A DNA stretch of 64,000 nt from NCBI GenBank assembly GCA_023375675.1, contig JALQBC010000020.1:708175-772174 (forward strand), read 5' to 3'. This document shows positions 21,345-32,837 of the stretch, one piece after another; within the stretch, counting starts at the first letter, position 1, and every line of letters begins with the position of its first letter. The notes under the pieces were generated by a model. That model searched no databases and was not told where the DNA came from. It was given only the letters and a program-made list of their open reading frames with translations. Source of the DNA: Cytospora piceicola (Eukaryota; Ascomycota; Sordariomycetes; Diaporthales; Cytosporaceae). Both the position numbers and the translations under genes were made by a program.

Positions 21345-22633
21345 CTAAGAAGCATGTGGAGGATCTGAGAGGGTATCCGAAGACTCGTAGCCATCTGCCA
21401 GACTGCCGTTCTTGGGCTTCGGCGAACCGTGAGGTGGTTTCGAGCCCAGCTTCAACTTCTTTGATGGCGATGGGTGCTTGGAATTGTTTTTCTTGGGCGC
21501 GACCTGGACCGTCGACTTCTTGTCTTCCTCGTCGTCGTCGTCGTCGAGCCTGGACTCCACGCTCAGAAATGAGCTCGCCTTGACGCCCCTCTCCTTATCC
21601 TTCTTGGGTTTGTTCTTTAGCAGGATCTTGGTGGTAGTGGCCTTGGCCTTCTTGCTCTTTTTCTTGGGGTTGGTGACATCCGAGTCCTGGTCGTCGTCAA
21701 GGTCGTCGGCGTCACGGTCGCGCTTCCTCGGGCTGCCTGCCCGCGAACCGTTGAAGGGTGTTCCTTTCTGGCTCGACGGGGGAGTGGCATCCCCACCGAC
21801 GCTGCTGCCGTTGGTGATCTTCTGCGAGGCGACACGGCTTGCGTTTCTGCCACTGTTGCCAATGCATGCTCCCATGTGGTTGTTCAGACGGGTGACCAAG
21901 ATACACCGTTTGCACTTGCTGCAGGTCGCCGAGGGGAAGGACAGGACATTCGGTGGTCGCTGGCCATCTGGTGTGGGGGTCACGGTACCATCCACGCTCG
22001 GGTCCAACTTCCTCTCCATATCCTTCTTTTTCTTGCCCCGACCAGGGCCCGGGGCAACCCATGTCTGGCCGTAGATGTCGTATCCAGGCTTGTCAATGTA
22101 GGGGTGTTTCTTGCAGTAGATGACGCCGGGGTCAGGTTTGTGGGCGCCCCTGCCTTCTGTTGGGTGTAGTAGTCGAGGGAGGTGGCAGCGGGGGCACAGG
22201 ATGTCCGTTGTCGTTTGCAGCGGGTTGCCCTTCAACAAGACCTTCCCGTCCTCGTAGATGGCTGCATCGGTCTCGGTTCGGACGTCGGGTTTGGAGTCGG
22301 GATCTGAGTTGTCGGCGGCGTCGGCGGCCAATTTCTCTACACGGATGGCGGCGGTATTTGCCCGGCGAACCTTCTCGTCGCGATGCACCTCAAGGACGAG
22401 ATCGAAAATGACATTGTACAGAACGTCGTCGAGGACCTGGTGTGACTGGAGAAGGGTCAGATGTGCTCTCGAGCAGGACTATAGAGGGCTGAGAAAGCGA
22501 GCAGAATGGGATGCACATTTCTGCTGCATGGCGGCTGTTTCCCACTTACAATTCTCTCCAAGCCGCCGGCATCTTGATTAGCAACAATGACTCCAGCTCT
22601 TCCGGAGAAAGCGTCGAGCTTCACCTCGTCCAT
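21345..22633 (-). CDS. SGF11: Sgf11-like SAGA deubiquitinase-module subunit
   Basis: Two exons are inferred, 22633-22550 and 22436-21345 (391 residues); the intron has GTAAGT and ACCAG ends. Joining them gives a long amphipathic helix (VLDDVLYNVIFDLVLEVHRDEK, about residues 29-50), as in Sgf11 proteins, where the helix docks on Sus1. A zinc-finger-like CPRCH...YCKKHPY segment follows, then a second finger of the Sgf11 pattern, CSKCKRCILVTRLNNHMGAC (C-x2-C...H-x3-C). The C-terminal third is Lys/Ser/Asp-rich and disordered. Sgf11 anchors the Ubp8 module that removes ubiquitin from histone H2B. The fungal form is longer than yeast Sgf11 (99 residues). A different SAGA-associated zinc-finger protein is the main alternative. 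Confidence 0.62.
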
Positions 22634-23653
22634 GGTGAAGCGTCGAGACGGTTGTGGGCGCAAAAGGAGGGAGGGGGAGAGAGGGGGCCGAGTAGTTTGG
22701 TGTATGGTGGTGGTGTGTGTTGGTTGGTGTTGACGTGCGTCGCGGTCGTTTGTAACGTGGGATGGGTCTTTGTAAATTTACGTGAGTACTTAAGTAATTA
22801 TCTAAATTAAATTTTGGGTTTTGGGAAGGCTGACAGAGAGCGCAGCCAACAGAGTGTAGTGACGCTCGACGGGAGCTGTAACTAACTGTAACAGCCTAGC
22901 GCGTCTAGGTGGCTTACAGGTATTCGCAGGTAGTCTACTGCACTAATTACTTGTCTGTGGTGCCAAGTTGCTGTATGTGCTGGAATGATGCAGCCTATTA
23001 AGTAGGTATTTAGATGGATGGAGGTGGTCGGGAAATCGGAGCCGAGTGCTATTATCTTTGCAGTCGGGCTACTGATGAATTTGCGTCCCGATCGTGTGTG
23101 TGTGGAGTGTGTGATACCGTATGTGTGATTATTGGGGTGTGTTTGTGTGTTGTGTGTGTGAAGAAAAAGTAACCTTCATTAATCCTCCCTTCGTTTGCAG
23201 GTTCCAAGGTTGCTAAAGGCTGTACCGTAGAAGGCTCCAACTGCCCAGGTGCTACTGCTGCCGCCGCTGTTCCTGGGGTACGGAGCTACCTACCTAAGAT
23301 AGGTACCGCGGTACACTGATTTGGTACACAGTTACTTAGGTACTTGTCGCGGCAGCTAAAGCAGCCGCCCCGCGATCTACTGTGTACTGTACCTAACGTT
23401 CTACTGTAGATCCCCTGAGGAACGGCAGGCACATGCGATCTTTCTCCCCTACCTAGATGCCCCCTTTGCTCCCCCCCTTCACTCGTTCAGAGGATTTCCA
23501 CATGATAAGTGCCTCGTGCCTCGTGTCAACAGTACTGAATATCATGATTTCTATTATATGACACTATCAAGACCCCCAGAACTCCTAGACCCCCCTCTCC
23601 TTCCATCCTCGAAAACGATTGACTGCCCTGCACACCACGATCCGCTTCCAACC
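22634..23653. promoter_or_regulatory. divergent promoter region (Sgf11-like / NAA50-like)
   Basis: About 1 kb between divergent starts. It holds a GT-rich stretch (about 23094-23160) and several TAGGTACC/TACCTA-type motifs (23281-23345). An ATG at 23558 lies in frame with the downstream gene and would add 32 residues. Confidence 0.45.
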
Positions 23654-24913
23654 ATGTCGCGCGCGCAGCAGCCCTCGATCCTCTCCTTCTTTCAGCCCAA
23701 CAGCAACAACAAGGGCAAGGAGCAGCCTCCGCCGTCAACATACTCTGCCCCTCCTCCGTCACGAGCACAACAACAAGCCGCATCCCCTCCTCCTCCTCCT
23801 CCACCTCCCCAGGCACCGCCGATCCCACAGCCAACCGTCGCCGCGAAACCCACCACCACCACAACCACAACCACAACCAACCTCTCCCCTATTCCAGTCA
23901 CGGCCCTCCCGCCCACGATACCAACCCCCCACCCGTCCGCGACCATCGTCCCCGTGACAGACGCCCACATCCCCGCCCTGCGGCGCATCAACGCCCTCCT
24001 CCTGCCCGTCAACTACACCGACTCCTTCTACAAGGCGATCCTCGACCCGGCCCAGTCGGGCCTCTTCAGCCGCGCCATCCTCTTCCGGGACGGCCCCGCG
24101 TCCTCCCCGGCCAAGGTCGTCGGCGGGCTCATCTGCCGCCTCGAGCCCAGCGCCTTCGACCCGGCCAGCGGCGCCTACTCCCCCGGCCTCGCCAGGCAGG
24201 CCGCCGGGTCCGTCGCCCCGCCGCCCGTGGGCCTCGGCCACGCGCTCTACGTCCAGAGCCTGGTGCTGCTCGCGCCGTACCGCGGGCTGGGGCTGGCCGC
24301 CGCCGCGGTCGAGGGCATCTTCGACGCCGTGCGGACCGTCGCGAGGGAGAGGCGCGGGAACGGGCTGGACATCAGGTGGGTGTACGCGCACGTCTGGACC
24401 GAGAACGAGGAGGGGCTGGCGTGGTACAGGCGGCGCGGGTTCGAGAGGGACGTGAGGCTCGAGGGGTACTATTTCAAGCTGAAGCCCGGGAGCGCGTGGG
24501 TCGTCAAGAAGAGGGTGGACCTCGACGGCGGGGACCAGCGCGCGGAGAACACGGCGCCGGGGCAACGGGCGGGTCATGCGAACGGTCGCGTTGCGCATGC
24601 CCAGCCTGGTGATATCCCTACGAGCGTGACCGCCGCTGCTGTGAACCTGCCAGGCTTCGCCTCAACAGCAACAACTGCTCCGCCCTCCGCCCGACCCTCT
24701 CTGCCCCCAAACTCACTCTCCTTCCAGAACAAGCGGGCCGACATGGAGTGGAACGACCTGCCCGAGGACATGGTCGCGACATCATCACGAAACAGCTCCC
24801 GGAGCAACCTGGTACCGCCGCCGACGGAGTCCGGGGCGGCCCCCAGGAGTAGCTCGGCGACCGGGCGCAAAAAGAAGGACAGGGCGTACCCGACCGCCGC
24901 GTTCGGCGCGTGA
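23654..24913 (+). CDS. NAA50: NAA50-like N-alpha-acetyltransferase with N-terminal PIP box
   Basis: A single exon of 419 residues from the ATG at 23654; the longer frame opens at GTG. The GNAT domain (about residues 96-286) follows NAA50 closely: RINALLLPVNYTDSFYK, ALYVQSLVLLAPYRGLGLA (acetyl-CoA loop YRGLGLA at 209-215), VYAHVWTENEEGLAWYRRRGFE and YYFKLKPGSAWVVKK. The catalytic Tyr and His of human NAA50 correspond to Tyr199 and His246. NAA50 acetylates N-terminal Met-hydrophobic substrates and supports sister-chromatid cohesion in animals. Residues 6-13 (QPSILSFF) match the PCNA-binding PIP box QxxIxxFF exactly. A linker of about 80 residues rich in Pro and Thr follows. The C-terminal 130 residues are disordered and end in a basic RKKKDR stretch. 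The gene is strongly GC3-rich. Confidence 0.88.
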   Translation: MSRAQQPSILSFFQPNSNNKGKEQPPPSTYSAPPPSRAQQQAASPPPPPPPPQAPPIPQPTVAAKPTTTTTTTTTNLSPIPVTALPPTIPTPHPSATIVPVTDAHIPALRRINALLLPVNYTDSFYKAILDPAQSGLFSRAILFRDGPASSPAKVVGGLICRLEPSAFDPASGAYSPGLARQAAGSVAPPPVGLGHALYVQSLVLLAPYRGLGLAAAAVEGIFDAVRTVARERRGNGLDIRWVYAHVWTENEEGLAWYRRRGFERDVRLEGYYFKLKPGSAWVVKKRVDLDGGDQRAENTAPGQRAGHANGRVAHAQPGDIPTSVTAAAVNLPGFASTATTAPPSARPSLPPNSLSFQNKRADMEWNDLPEDMVATSSRNSSRSNLVPPPTESGAAPRSSSATGRKKKDRAYPTAAFGA

Positions 24914-26038
24914 ACCGGTCCGACGACTGGGGCGAGGACGACAAATAATGTTGATCGCTGTACTGTAGTTTTGCCCCCCGCATTCTGGGGGATTAAGGCG
25001 TAGGTTTTTGGATACATTAGACGGTTTTGGAAATCTGGGCAAAATATACGGCATACGGCATGACGAGGAGTTCATGAAGGGAATGCGAATGGTTGAGACG
25101 CGATGGAGGAGCTGTCATGGTCCACCGGCACAAGGCGCTCCCATTGTGCCGCTGAATCGGTGCTGATGACATCCTTCCTGCTGGCTGTGTACGAAATTGG
25201 AAACAAGATAGCATAATAAAACATAATACTCGCATAGATAGAAAGTGAATCCAAAACAAACACCACACACCTAAGGCGCGTTGCCCGCTCGAGGAGACAA
25301 ACCTAGTTCCTACCGCAATTAATGTTCAACATGCTGGCCATGTTGGCCAGGTCAAGGCTATACAGAGGTTCATAGGCTTTCTCTCTTTTCTCACGGGCGT
25401 GCTCGCATTGATGGCATGGGACCATGGGTGTACCTCGTTGCAAGGAGAGCAGCAACGTTCCGCGTTACTCACTTATACCTGACTGTAACAACATAACGGC
25501 CCATTGCTCCGTCATGCAATGCGGTACAACAACGTACATGGATCCGAAATGGTACCGCCTATGCACTCAGATATACTTAGTAGCACACACGATACACAGC
25601 AGCAGCAACAGCTACAGTCCTGCTTACACAGCAAACACCATGTACAAAGTAGGGACGAAGCAGGCTTGAGCAGGCAGGACTGAGGTGCAAGCAGGCGAGG
25701 GACTGATGCGTGAGAGCAAGCAGAAGATTGATTTTCTCAGACCAAACTCCATCCATCATGGGTAACAGCTAATACATGATCATAAAAATACCATCCCAAC
25801 CAACCAACCGACCAGACCCAAGTGCAGTGCAGTGCAGTGCAGTGCAGTGCGCAGCGCGCAGCCAGCGAAACAAACATTCAGCCAACGTTCGTGGTAGCAT
25901 AAACAATCCCACCACCCCCCGCTCTCGGATGGAACCACCTAAAAGAACACCGGTCCCAGTTCCCCACAAATATATCGTATACAACAGAAGAAGGTTATAA
26001 AATGCGTTTCGCTAGTATGCAGGCAGCAGGCGCGCCCA
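24914..26038. other. intergenic region
   Basis: The 3' regions of the NAA50-like and glucokinase genes. It contains the (AGTGC)6 repeat. No gene was seen. Confidence 0.6.
25821..25850. repeat. (AGTGC)6 tandem repeat
   Basis: Six perfect copies of a 5-base unit, followed by related GCGCAGCGCGCAGC sequence. It lies about 190 bases beyond the distal stop of the glucokinase gene. Confidence 0.95.
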
Positions 26039-27983
26039 TCAAGACCGCGCCACAAAAGTCCTCCAGAGACCGGCAAAGTAGTCCCGCCGCCTCGTCACCA
26101 GGAGCGCCGTCGCCAGGCCCAGTCCGGCCCAGTGCCACGGCTGGACCTTGCGCAGGTACCAGTTGATTCCTCGGAAAGAAAGCGGGGATACGCGTTGCTG
26201 TAAGGACGCAAAAAGTGATTAATATACGGCGGTCTCGAGTCCGACGGGGACGGTGTTGGGAGGGGTCTCGACGGGGGTGGGGGGGTTCGCAGGAGTCGCA
26301 GCAGCTTTGGCCTGGGGGTCTGTTCTTACCTGGTCCATGAACTCGGGGGTGGGCTGCGCTTTCTCCATGCCTGTGGCGACGAGGGCGATGAGGGCAGCGC
26401 CGACGCCGGATCCGTCCTTCGCGATGCCGATGCGGATCTTGTCAGCGCCGGCCTCTCCGATGCCATCGATGGCACGGAGGGCATCGTAGATCATGTCACG
26501 GAAGTATGGGTAGTGCTCGACCAGACTGCCGTCGACACCGATGTCGATGGGCTCGCCCTCCCATTCGGGATCGGTGAGCTTGCCGGTCTGGATCACGATG
26601 GCGGCGATGGCGACGGCCGAGAGACGCGCCGCACGTCGGCCAATGGACTCGGAGACAGCCTTGAAAGCCTGCGCGTCCTCCAATGAAGGGCTGTAGACCG
26701 CCAGCTGCTCCTCAAGCGCCTGGCGCAGGGTACCGAGATCGGGTGTGTTGTCGGCGGCGGCAATGGACATTATGGATGTGTCGACTCCCCACTGGGTGAA
26801 AATGCCAGAGGACTCGGCCACGGACGTTGTTGACTGCCAGTCGTTCTTGCTGGAGTTCTCGTCCTTGAAGAACTGGATCTTCTCGTTCTTCAGCATATCA
26901 ACGATGCTCAATCGCAAGATCTCGCCCAGGAACATGCCAGACACGCGCTTCTCGAACATCTGGATACCGGGGTTGTTGCTGTCAATGTCCAGCTTGTGAT
27001 CCCATGGCGTTCTTGGTAATACGTTGAGCTGGTTGTCGAAAGAGCCCCACTCCGTGTTTATCACCATATCTCCAGTCGACTCGTCAAACTCGCCCTGGAC
27101 AGGCTTCTGGATGTTGGCGAGCTTCTCGACGTACGCTCCATTGGTGCCAGTGCCGAAAATAGCGCCCAGCACAGTTCCCTTCTTGCCAGGTGATGTGTAA
27201 GAACGTGCCATCAGGGTTCCGACCGTGTCGTTGACGAGCGCGGCCACCTTGACAGGCAGGTTAAGCTTGTCGATCTCGGTCTGCAGCAGCTCGCAGACGT
27301 CCTTGCCCACGGCGTCGGGGATGTCGAAGCCCTTTGTCCATCGTATCAGGATGCCCTTGTTGATGCCGATCTGCTGGACGGGGAAGCTGAATGTGAAGCC
27401 AAGGCGGAAGATCTCCTCGTCCTTGAAGCCCTCGGGGCTGCTGATTGTGAAGCGCCTCCTCGTGCGGTGCGAGAAGTGCGACTTGTGGTGTGTCCGCAGG
27501 AAGACCTCGATCTGTTTTGCCAGGAAGCTGAAGAGTTGCTGGGCGGTCTTGGCGGTCATGAGCTCCTTGGGGATGGCGACCTTGGAGTAGGTGAGGTTGA
27601 ATGTGGTGTCGCCGTTCAATTGGATCGAGCAGACACGGAAGTTTGTGCCACCCAGGTCGACGGCGAGGTAGAGGCCCTGCGCGCATAATTAAGATCAGCT
27701 GTAGTCCTGGGGTGGGCGTGCGCGCGGTGTCGCGAAAATCTTACCTTCTCAGTGCCATTGGGAACACCGGTGACGTAGGTGGGGATCTGGCTCAAGCTGG
27801 TGCCATCCTTCTCCAGTCCGAGTTCTGCACGGAATTGATATGAGCTATGGTCAATTGGCGGTATTAGAGTCAACGGGGCAACATACCCATCTGGTCGAGG
27901 AACTCGCGCACGCCGCTGTTGAGTTCGGCATCGTTAAAGTCGAACGCATTCACGACGCGGTTGGTTTCTGAGGTGAGCCCCAT
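26039..27983 (-). CDS. GLK1: glucokinase, with two alternative C-termini
   Basis: Exons 27983-27887, 27824-27745 and 27676-26219 give 544 residues. The N-terminal helix region and LAVDLGGTNFRVCS (phosphate-binding LGGTN at 67-71) are followed by SSPEGF, FTFSFPVQQ, RWTKGFDIP, ALVNDTVGTLMA (catalytic Asp), GTGTNGAYVE and WGSFD. This is the pattern of fungal glucokinase rather than hexokinase. It phosphorylates glucose at C6 in the cytosol. A consensus donor (CAG/GTAAGA, 26329) and acceptor (CCTTACAG, 26198) lie in the last exon. Splicing there removes 132 bases including the stop at 26219 and joins Gln508 to a second terminal exon, 26197-26039. The tail VRTDP...ETAVY (36 residues) is then replaced by a 52-residue tail with the hydrophobic stretch PWHWAGLGLATALLV between basic residues. 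Both tails have GC-rich third positions. Kinase identity is firm; the alternative tail is inferred. Confidence 0.9.
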
Positions 27984-30983
27984 GGTGAGAGGTTTAGAGA
28001 CAGGAGCTGTGGTGGGGAAGACTTGAGGGTTGTCGCACACAGGCTCGGGAATTAGTTGAGCAAGAGGGGAGTAGGACGGACGAAGGAGAGGGAAAGGAGC
28101 TATTATATGAGAGAAATGGAGCAGCCTGGCGTCATGAAGAAGTAACAACTGGAGGAGCTAGGTAAGTTGGGAGCAGGGTTAGCTAATAGCTTACTATATG
28201 TACTCCCCCGATCCGTATACGACGACACGGGACAGGAGACACAGACTGGGGAGTGTCGTGAGATTTAGAGCGGGGCAAACATCCATCTGCAGCCTTTTGG
28301 AGTGAGGCTAAAAGGCCAAGTAGCCAAGCAAGCCTCCAACCTGCTCCTTGGCTTGGTTGGTCGGATTGGCCGTGACCTTTTCGGAGACTTACTAAGATTA
28401 GGACTGGGAAGAAAGCCCAGCAAAGATGTACCGGTTTAACGGTCGAGAAATCGAGTACTGAACACAAAGACCGCCTCCTTCTTGAAGTATTTGAAGGCTG
28501 CGCTTCGTTCTTTTCTCCTTGGATCTGACAGTTCGAATGGTCGGCGGTTGCAATTGGGCCCTCGTCGTCAATGGCGCGCCAGGAGGCGCTGCCATGCGAT
28601 GAAGGCCTCTCCAGTTTGGCGGTCCGTCGAGGAAACATGAAGCCAAATGCTGAGTCGACAGAGTGCAGAAACTCGAGACGCCCAATATCGACGTAAATAG
28701 ATACTGCAACCTCGTCGAACCAGCCAACCGACTATGTATTGCTGGTGTTCCCGAACCACGTTAACCTTCTCCTGCCTCCCCGGATAATGGGACAAACTAC
28801 TCGAACCTGCCGCCGAACAATTCTTCTATCAGAGGCTAGGGGAAAGAGAGTTTCGCTGTGGGTGGACCGAGGTAGACAAGTACCTTCGGTGGCCGGTCGA
28901 GGATGAGGTCTCGAAGCGTGCCGCGGCGTAACCAGCAAGAAGCCTGTGGCCTCGGTGGCTCGGGGCGGTTTCAGTGGAGCGCTGGAAAAGGGCCGGATAC
29001 GCTGCAGGCAAAGGTCTGGGGGATGAGATCATGGGACTGCCAAATAACTGCGCAACCCCCTGTCGCGGTGTTTTATTGTGTTAGGTATGTATATCGAGAA
29101 TACGTAGGTAGGACCAGTCAGTTCGAATTGACCAAGAACAGCTTTGCTAGACCAGCGAGAATTTGTGCTATAAGAGAGAGCGGTGGGTCATGTATGTAAG
29201 TATGCATGTCAACTGGTACTGCGTAGTGCCCAGACTGCTGGGCGGTCAAGAGGCGCTGGATATCTTGCTTATCGCGGCGGCTGCCAACTTGTTTGTTAGA
29301 AACCAGCCCAGGGTCAAATTAACCATTATGCAGACTGTGTGTAGATGGAAAACCACCTCCTGCCTCGTGGTTCTGATTGCCAGTATCCCATAGCATCAAG
29401 ACACCGGCAATCTGTTGACGTTATTTCGAGATACCGCGCCGAACTGGCAGACTGTCTACATAGTACGTACTATGCACAATACCTAGCGCAGTACGTGCCC
29501 AGGTGGATGCCAATGACGAAATATCTCTCTGGCACGCGATGGTATCCACTGGAGCAGACAACATTTCTTCAGTGAGTTTTAGCCTTCCACGAGTGACGAG
29601 GCTTTGCCGGGGAAATTGAGGTGGACTCGGGGCCGTTGTGGGCCGGATCCTGGAGAAATACCGCTAGGATGGTGAACGATTCGAGACATTTCTTGCCCCA
29701 TCGTTCACTACTCCACGATCAATTTGATACGTACTCGTCGTTCCTGAGAAGATGTCTGGCCGGGACATCGACATGCACCGAACAAACACAGTAGGCCTCC
29801 CTCCTCAACTATCCTGGAGTACCCCAGTACAAGAAGAGTTTCCGGTGCCGAGAACAGTTTCGTGGGGGTTGTGTTCCCGGGGGATTGGGCCTGGGGAACA
29901 AGGCCATGTGGACCTGGGGACGGGCGCAGAAGGACCGAATCCATGGGTTGAGGTCATGAACGGACGTTGACCGAGGCCATCATCATATCATGGAATTGTC
30001 GAGACGTACCAGGGTCACCAAAAGCAGCAGCACCAAGAAAAGGTTCTCTCTGTCACATGGACACAACATACAACGACCTCACGAGAGAACGGAATGATCG
30101 GCACCCCATCTCTGAGATCTGGGGCACTCCACGGGGTTGAGCGGTTGATCTTTTGGTTCCTGACAGGGGAGCCTCGCTGACAAATATTACGAGACTATTC
30201 CAGCCATACGTGAGTACCCAATACACTACTTCAAGTTCTCGATCACCCCTGTTTCCATCCATGGATGTCAATGGATTTGGATTTCCGCGTTGGTTGGTAC
30301 AGGAGAGGTGACATTTGGGCACTTAAGAGAGGTCGTTCACCTGAGAGCGTTCCCACTCCCGGGCAAGGTGCAAGCACTGTGTTGCAGCCTTTCTCAAATG
30401 CCTTGCACATGTGGCATTTGCAGCCATACCCATGAAGTCTCGAATTCTTCTCCATCCGAGCTCATCGAAGAACCTAAGTTTGTAAAACACAGAATAGAGA
30501 GTCAAATACCGTACCATGATCCAGGACGAAACCTTGACGCGAGCCCAGCTGAACCTGACCGGTTAACCTGCCCGGTTTGTCGATCCGGCTGCTTTCACAA
30601 CACCACTACACAACAGCGGAAAGTCTTCGGTGCTCAACGAACATCTGCACAAAGAACGGGCAACGGTGGTTCATCCGACAAGGTGTTCTGGCTGCATTGT
30701 CCGCACCGCTGACCTTTCGATAATCGTCGAGTGCCACATGAAAGCTTCTGGAAAACAGCCCCGGCCATCTTCACCTGAGCCAACATGTCATGGTAAATCT
30801 TTGGCCAGGTCGACATCGAGGCACATATGCGCCACTACCGGGGAAACAACCGCTCTCCGGGCCTTGTTGTCTGGGTGTGGCTATCGCCATGCCATCTCAT
30901 TCTCAATACCGGGTCGCTGACAGACGTGTCATGGCGGTCGACCCCATGTTCACGAATCCACCAACACCAGCCTCGGACGCATT
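27984..30983. other. 3-kb gene-poor region
   Basis: This stretch holds the glucokinase promoter and the downstream flank of the HET gene. Many short frames (up to 151 codons) exist on both strands, but none has a recognisable motif. A CPVCRSGC pair in a frame near 30570 stands alone and is not called a zinc finger. No repeats of note were seen. Confidence 0.5.
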
Positions 30984-32837
30984 TCAACAAAGCCAGATAT
31001 CCTCCTCCTCCAAGCCCATGTCCAGCCAATCCTCATTTGCCCCAATACCACTGCCCACTCTGTACGGGACCTCCCCTGCTTCCCAATCTACTTGACGGCT
31101 TGTAACAAATGTATCTCCAACGACTTTATAATAGCGTGATCTTCCCGCGCCGCGTAGTATGAACGGTAAGCTGGTTTCGAATATCACAGCACATATATCG
31201 CCCTCCTGCGATAGCGAAGGTACGAGGCAGTAGTACCCTCTCCGCGTGACAGCTACACGGCGATTATGTATGTTTTTTCGTATATATTGCCACATCGCTC
31301 CTGCGTTATCTAGTTCGTCTTCCGTCCCGTCCGAGGTAGTTTTTATATCTTTCCCGCCCAAAGCTTGTCTGCCGTAGTCCAGGCGGCGCATGCAAGCCCG
31401 TTCCTGTGCTCTCAAGTGTGTATCGCTAACACCGGCAGGGCACGAGCCAGCCGTTATTGCTTCCCAAAAGGCGTGTAGTGGCGGAAATTTCTCGTAGATC
31501 GGTCTGCTGCTGTGGCATGCGAATGTGCTCCAGACGGTGGCCATATCACTGATGGTCGTTGACCGAGAGAGACGTGGAGATAAAAAGGTGATAGAGTCCA
31601 TTATAAGCCCTCTTACTCGAAGTATACTATTTTCCTGTCTGCTGTATGGAGGCGATATTGTTTGGTGCTGTGAGACGATCTTTTCTTGCCACTTGCGATA
31701 GGGGGCCCCACTGTAGACATTGTGTTGCCACTGTGGAATCCAGGACGGGTACTCGGAGTTCGACGATATAGTAGTTTCGGTAGATTGTATATAGTGCAGA
31801 AGGCGAAGGTCGTGTGTGCAGTCGAGGTAACAACACGCGAAATCCTGGAAGACCGTCTCCCAGGTCTTTTCGTAGTTGATGCTTAAACTGTCCCGGACAA
31901 CTGTTGCTGCCGGGAAACCAAGAAACGCATAGATCCGGTCCCGATTATCATCAACATCTAGCACTCGCGCTGAGTCTAAGATGTCAGGCAAATCGTCCAC
32001 GCAGAAGTCATCTTCACCCCACATAGTTATGGCTTCTTCCTGGTAACGGATCCGATACATATCAAGATGCAATTCTATAGACCGAGGCATGCTTGGTGAT
32101 ACGGCCGAACGCCGCGATCCCCATATTACGATTCGCTGGATCCAGAGCCAGTCTATTCGAACCTTGCCCCAAAGTAATAAAGCGTCCTTTGCAAGTCCTG
32201 CTTCTTGAACTACCCATCCTCTTTTGAACCATGGCTGCTCTACAAGGGAGTCCCATGATGACCACCTAGAGTCACTGAATAAGGGACTGCCGTCGTCGGG
32301 AAATGGGAAAGAATCCCAGTCGCCACTGATTTCCTTCAGTGTTTTCTCAAACATGTCGTTGAAATCGTGCAAGAAAGACTGTGCTTGCTGAGCACAACCG
32401 CCTATTCGGTCGGGACCAAGGCAGATCAAAGCTCTCGTGGCTTGGCTGTAGATCTCGCTCATAACACGAACTTGCTGTGACTTCTCTTCTTTGTCGTCCT
32501 GGTTGATACAGACTGAGTCGGCCCAGAGGACCCGCCTGCTATCAGGTAGTCTGCACTGCCGCAGAGCGTCGCGGAGGTTCGGCGTGATGAACAACCGGCG
32601 GCCGTCACACCTGATCTTGTGGCACCTACTGGCAGTCCCCCAGACGTATGAGATCGCTTCGTAGGGAGGGTTGTCTGCCAGTTGGTAGACCGCCAGGGTG
32701 CAGCTCAACGATTCATTTCCGCGACCGGGCTCCAGAACCAAGCACCGGATTTCCCCCGGAGTGATTGGAGTGTATCTGTACGGTTCCAGGCCGTCATTCC
32801 CCCTAAAATCCTCGTCGTATGGCTGGTCGTCGTCCAT
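30984..32837 (-). CDS. HET-domain (heterokaryon incompatibility-type) protein
   Basis: A single exon of 617 residues from the ATG at 32837; an in-frame ATG at 32984 would add 49 residues that look like translated leader. The HET domain lies near the N-terminus with its conserved blocks: YEAISYVWG (about 59-67), the RRVLWADSVCINQDDKEEKSQQVRVMSEIYSQA block (about 105-137), and PWFKRGWVVQEAGLA. HET domains trigger growth arrest and cell death when incompatible fungal cells fuse; most copies in a genome have no known partner. The C-terminal half has no recognised domain (no NACHT, WD or ankyrin repeats seen). No neighbouring gene suggests a paired het-s or NLR-type system. Confidence 0.92.
   Translation of the reverse strand: MDDDQPYDEDFRGNDGLEPYRYTPITPGEIRCLVLEPGRGNESLSCTLAVYQLADNPPYEAISYVWGTASRCHKIRCDGRRLFITPNLRDALRQCRLPDSRRVLWADSVCINQDDKEEKSQQVRVMSEIYSQATRALICLGPDRIGGCAQQAQSFLHDFNDMFEKTLKEISGDWDSFPFPDDGSPLFSDSRWSSWDSLVEQPWFKRGWVVQEAGLAKDALLLWGKVRIDWLWIQRIVIWGSRRSAVSPSMPRSIELHLDMYRIRYQEEAITMWGEDDFCVDDLPDILDSARVLDVDDNRDRIYAFLGFPAATVVRDSLSINYEKTWETVFQDFACCYLDCTHDLRLLHYIQSTETTISSNSEYPSWIPQWQHNVYSGAPYRKWQEKIVSQHQTISPPYSRQENSILRVRGLIMDSITFLSPRLSRSTTISDMATVWSTFACHSSRPIYEKFPPLHAFWEAITAGSCPAGVSDTHLRAQERACMRRLDYGRQALGGKDIKTTSDGTEDELDNAGAMWQYIRKNIHNRRVAVTRRGYYCLVPSLSQEGDICAVIFETSLPFILRGAGRSRYYKVVGDTFVTSRQVDWEAGEVPYRVGSGIGANEDWLDMGLEEEDIWLC

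Noticed and set aside
23759..24598. 279-codon minus-strand frame opposite the NAA50-like gene
   Set aside because: Antisense shadow of the GC-rich acetyltransferase exon, with low-complexity composition.
30290..30712. 140-codon frame with a CPVCRSGC pair
   Set aside because: Two isolated Cys pairs without the rest of a zinc ribbon or RING, in a gene-poor stretch with no codon bias.
30984..32837. HET gene as part of a paired incompatibility system
   Set aside because: No NLR, prion-forming or SNARE/PLP-type partner lies next to it; the neighbours are gene-poor DNA and glucokinase.
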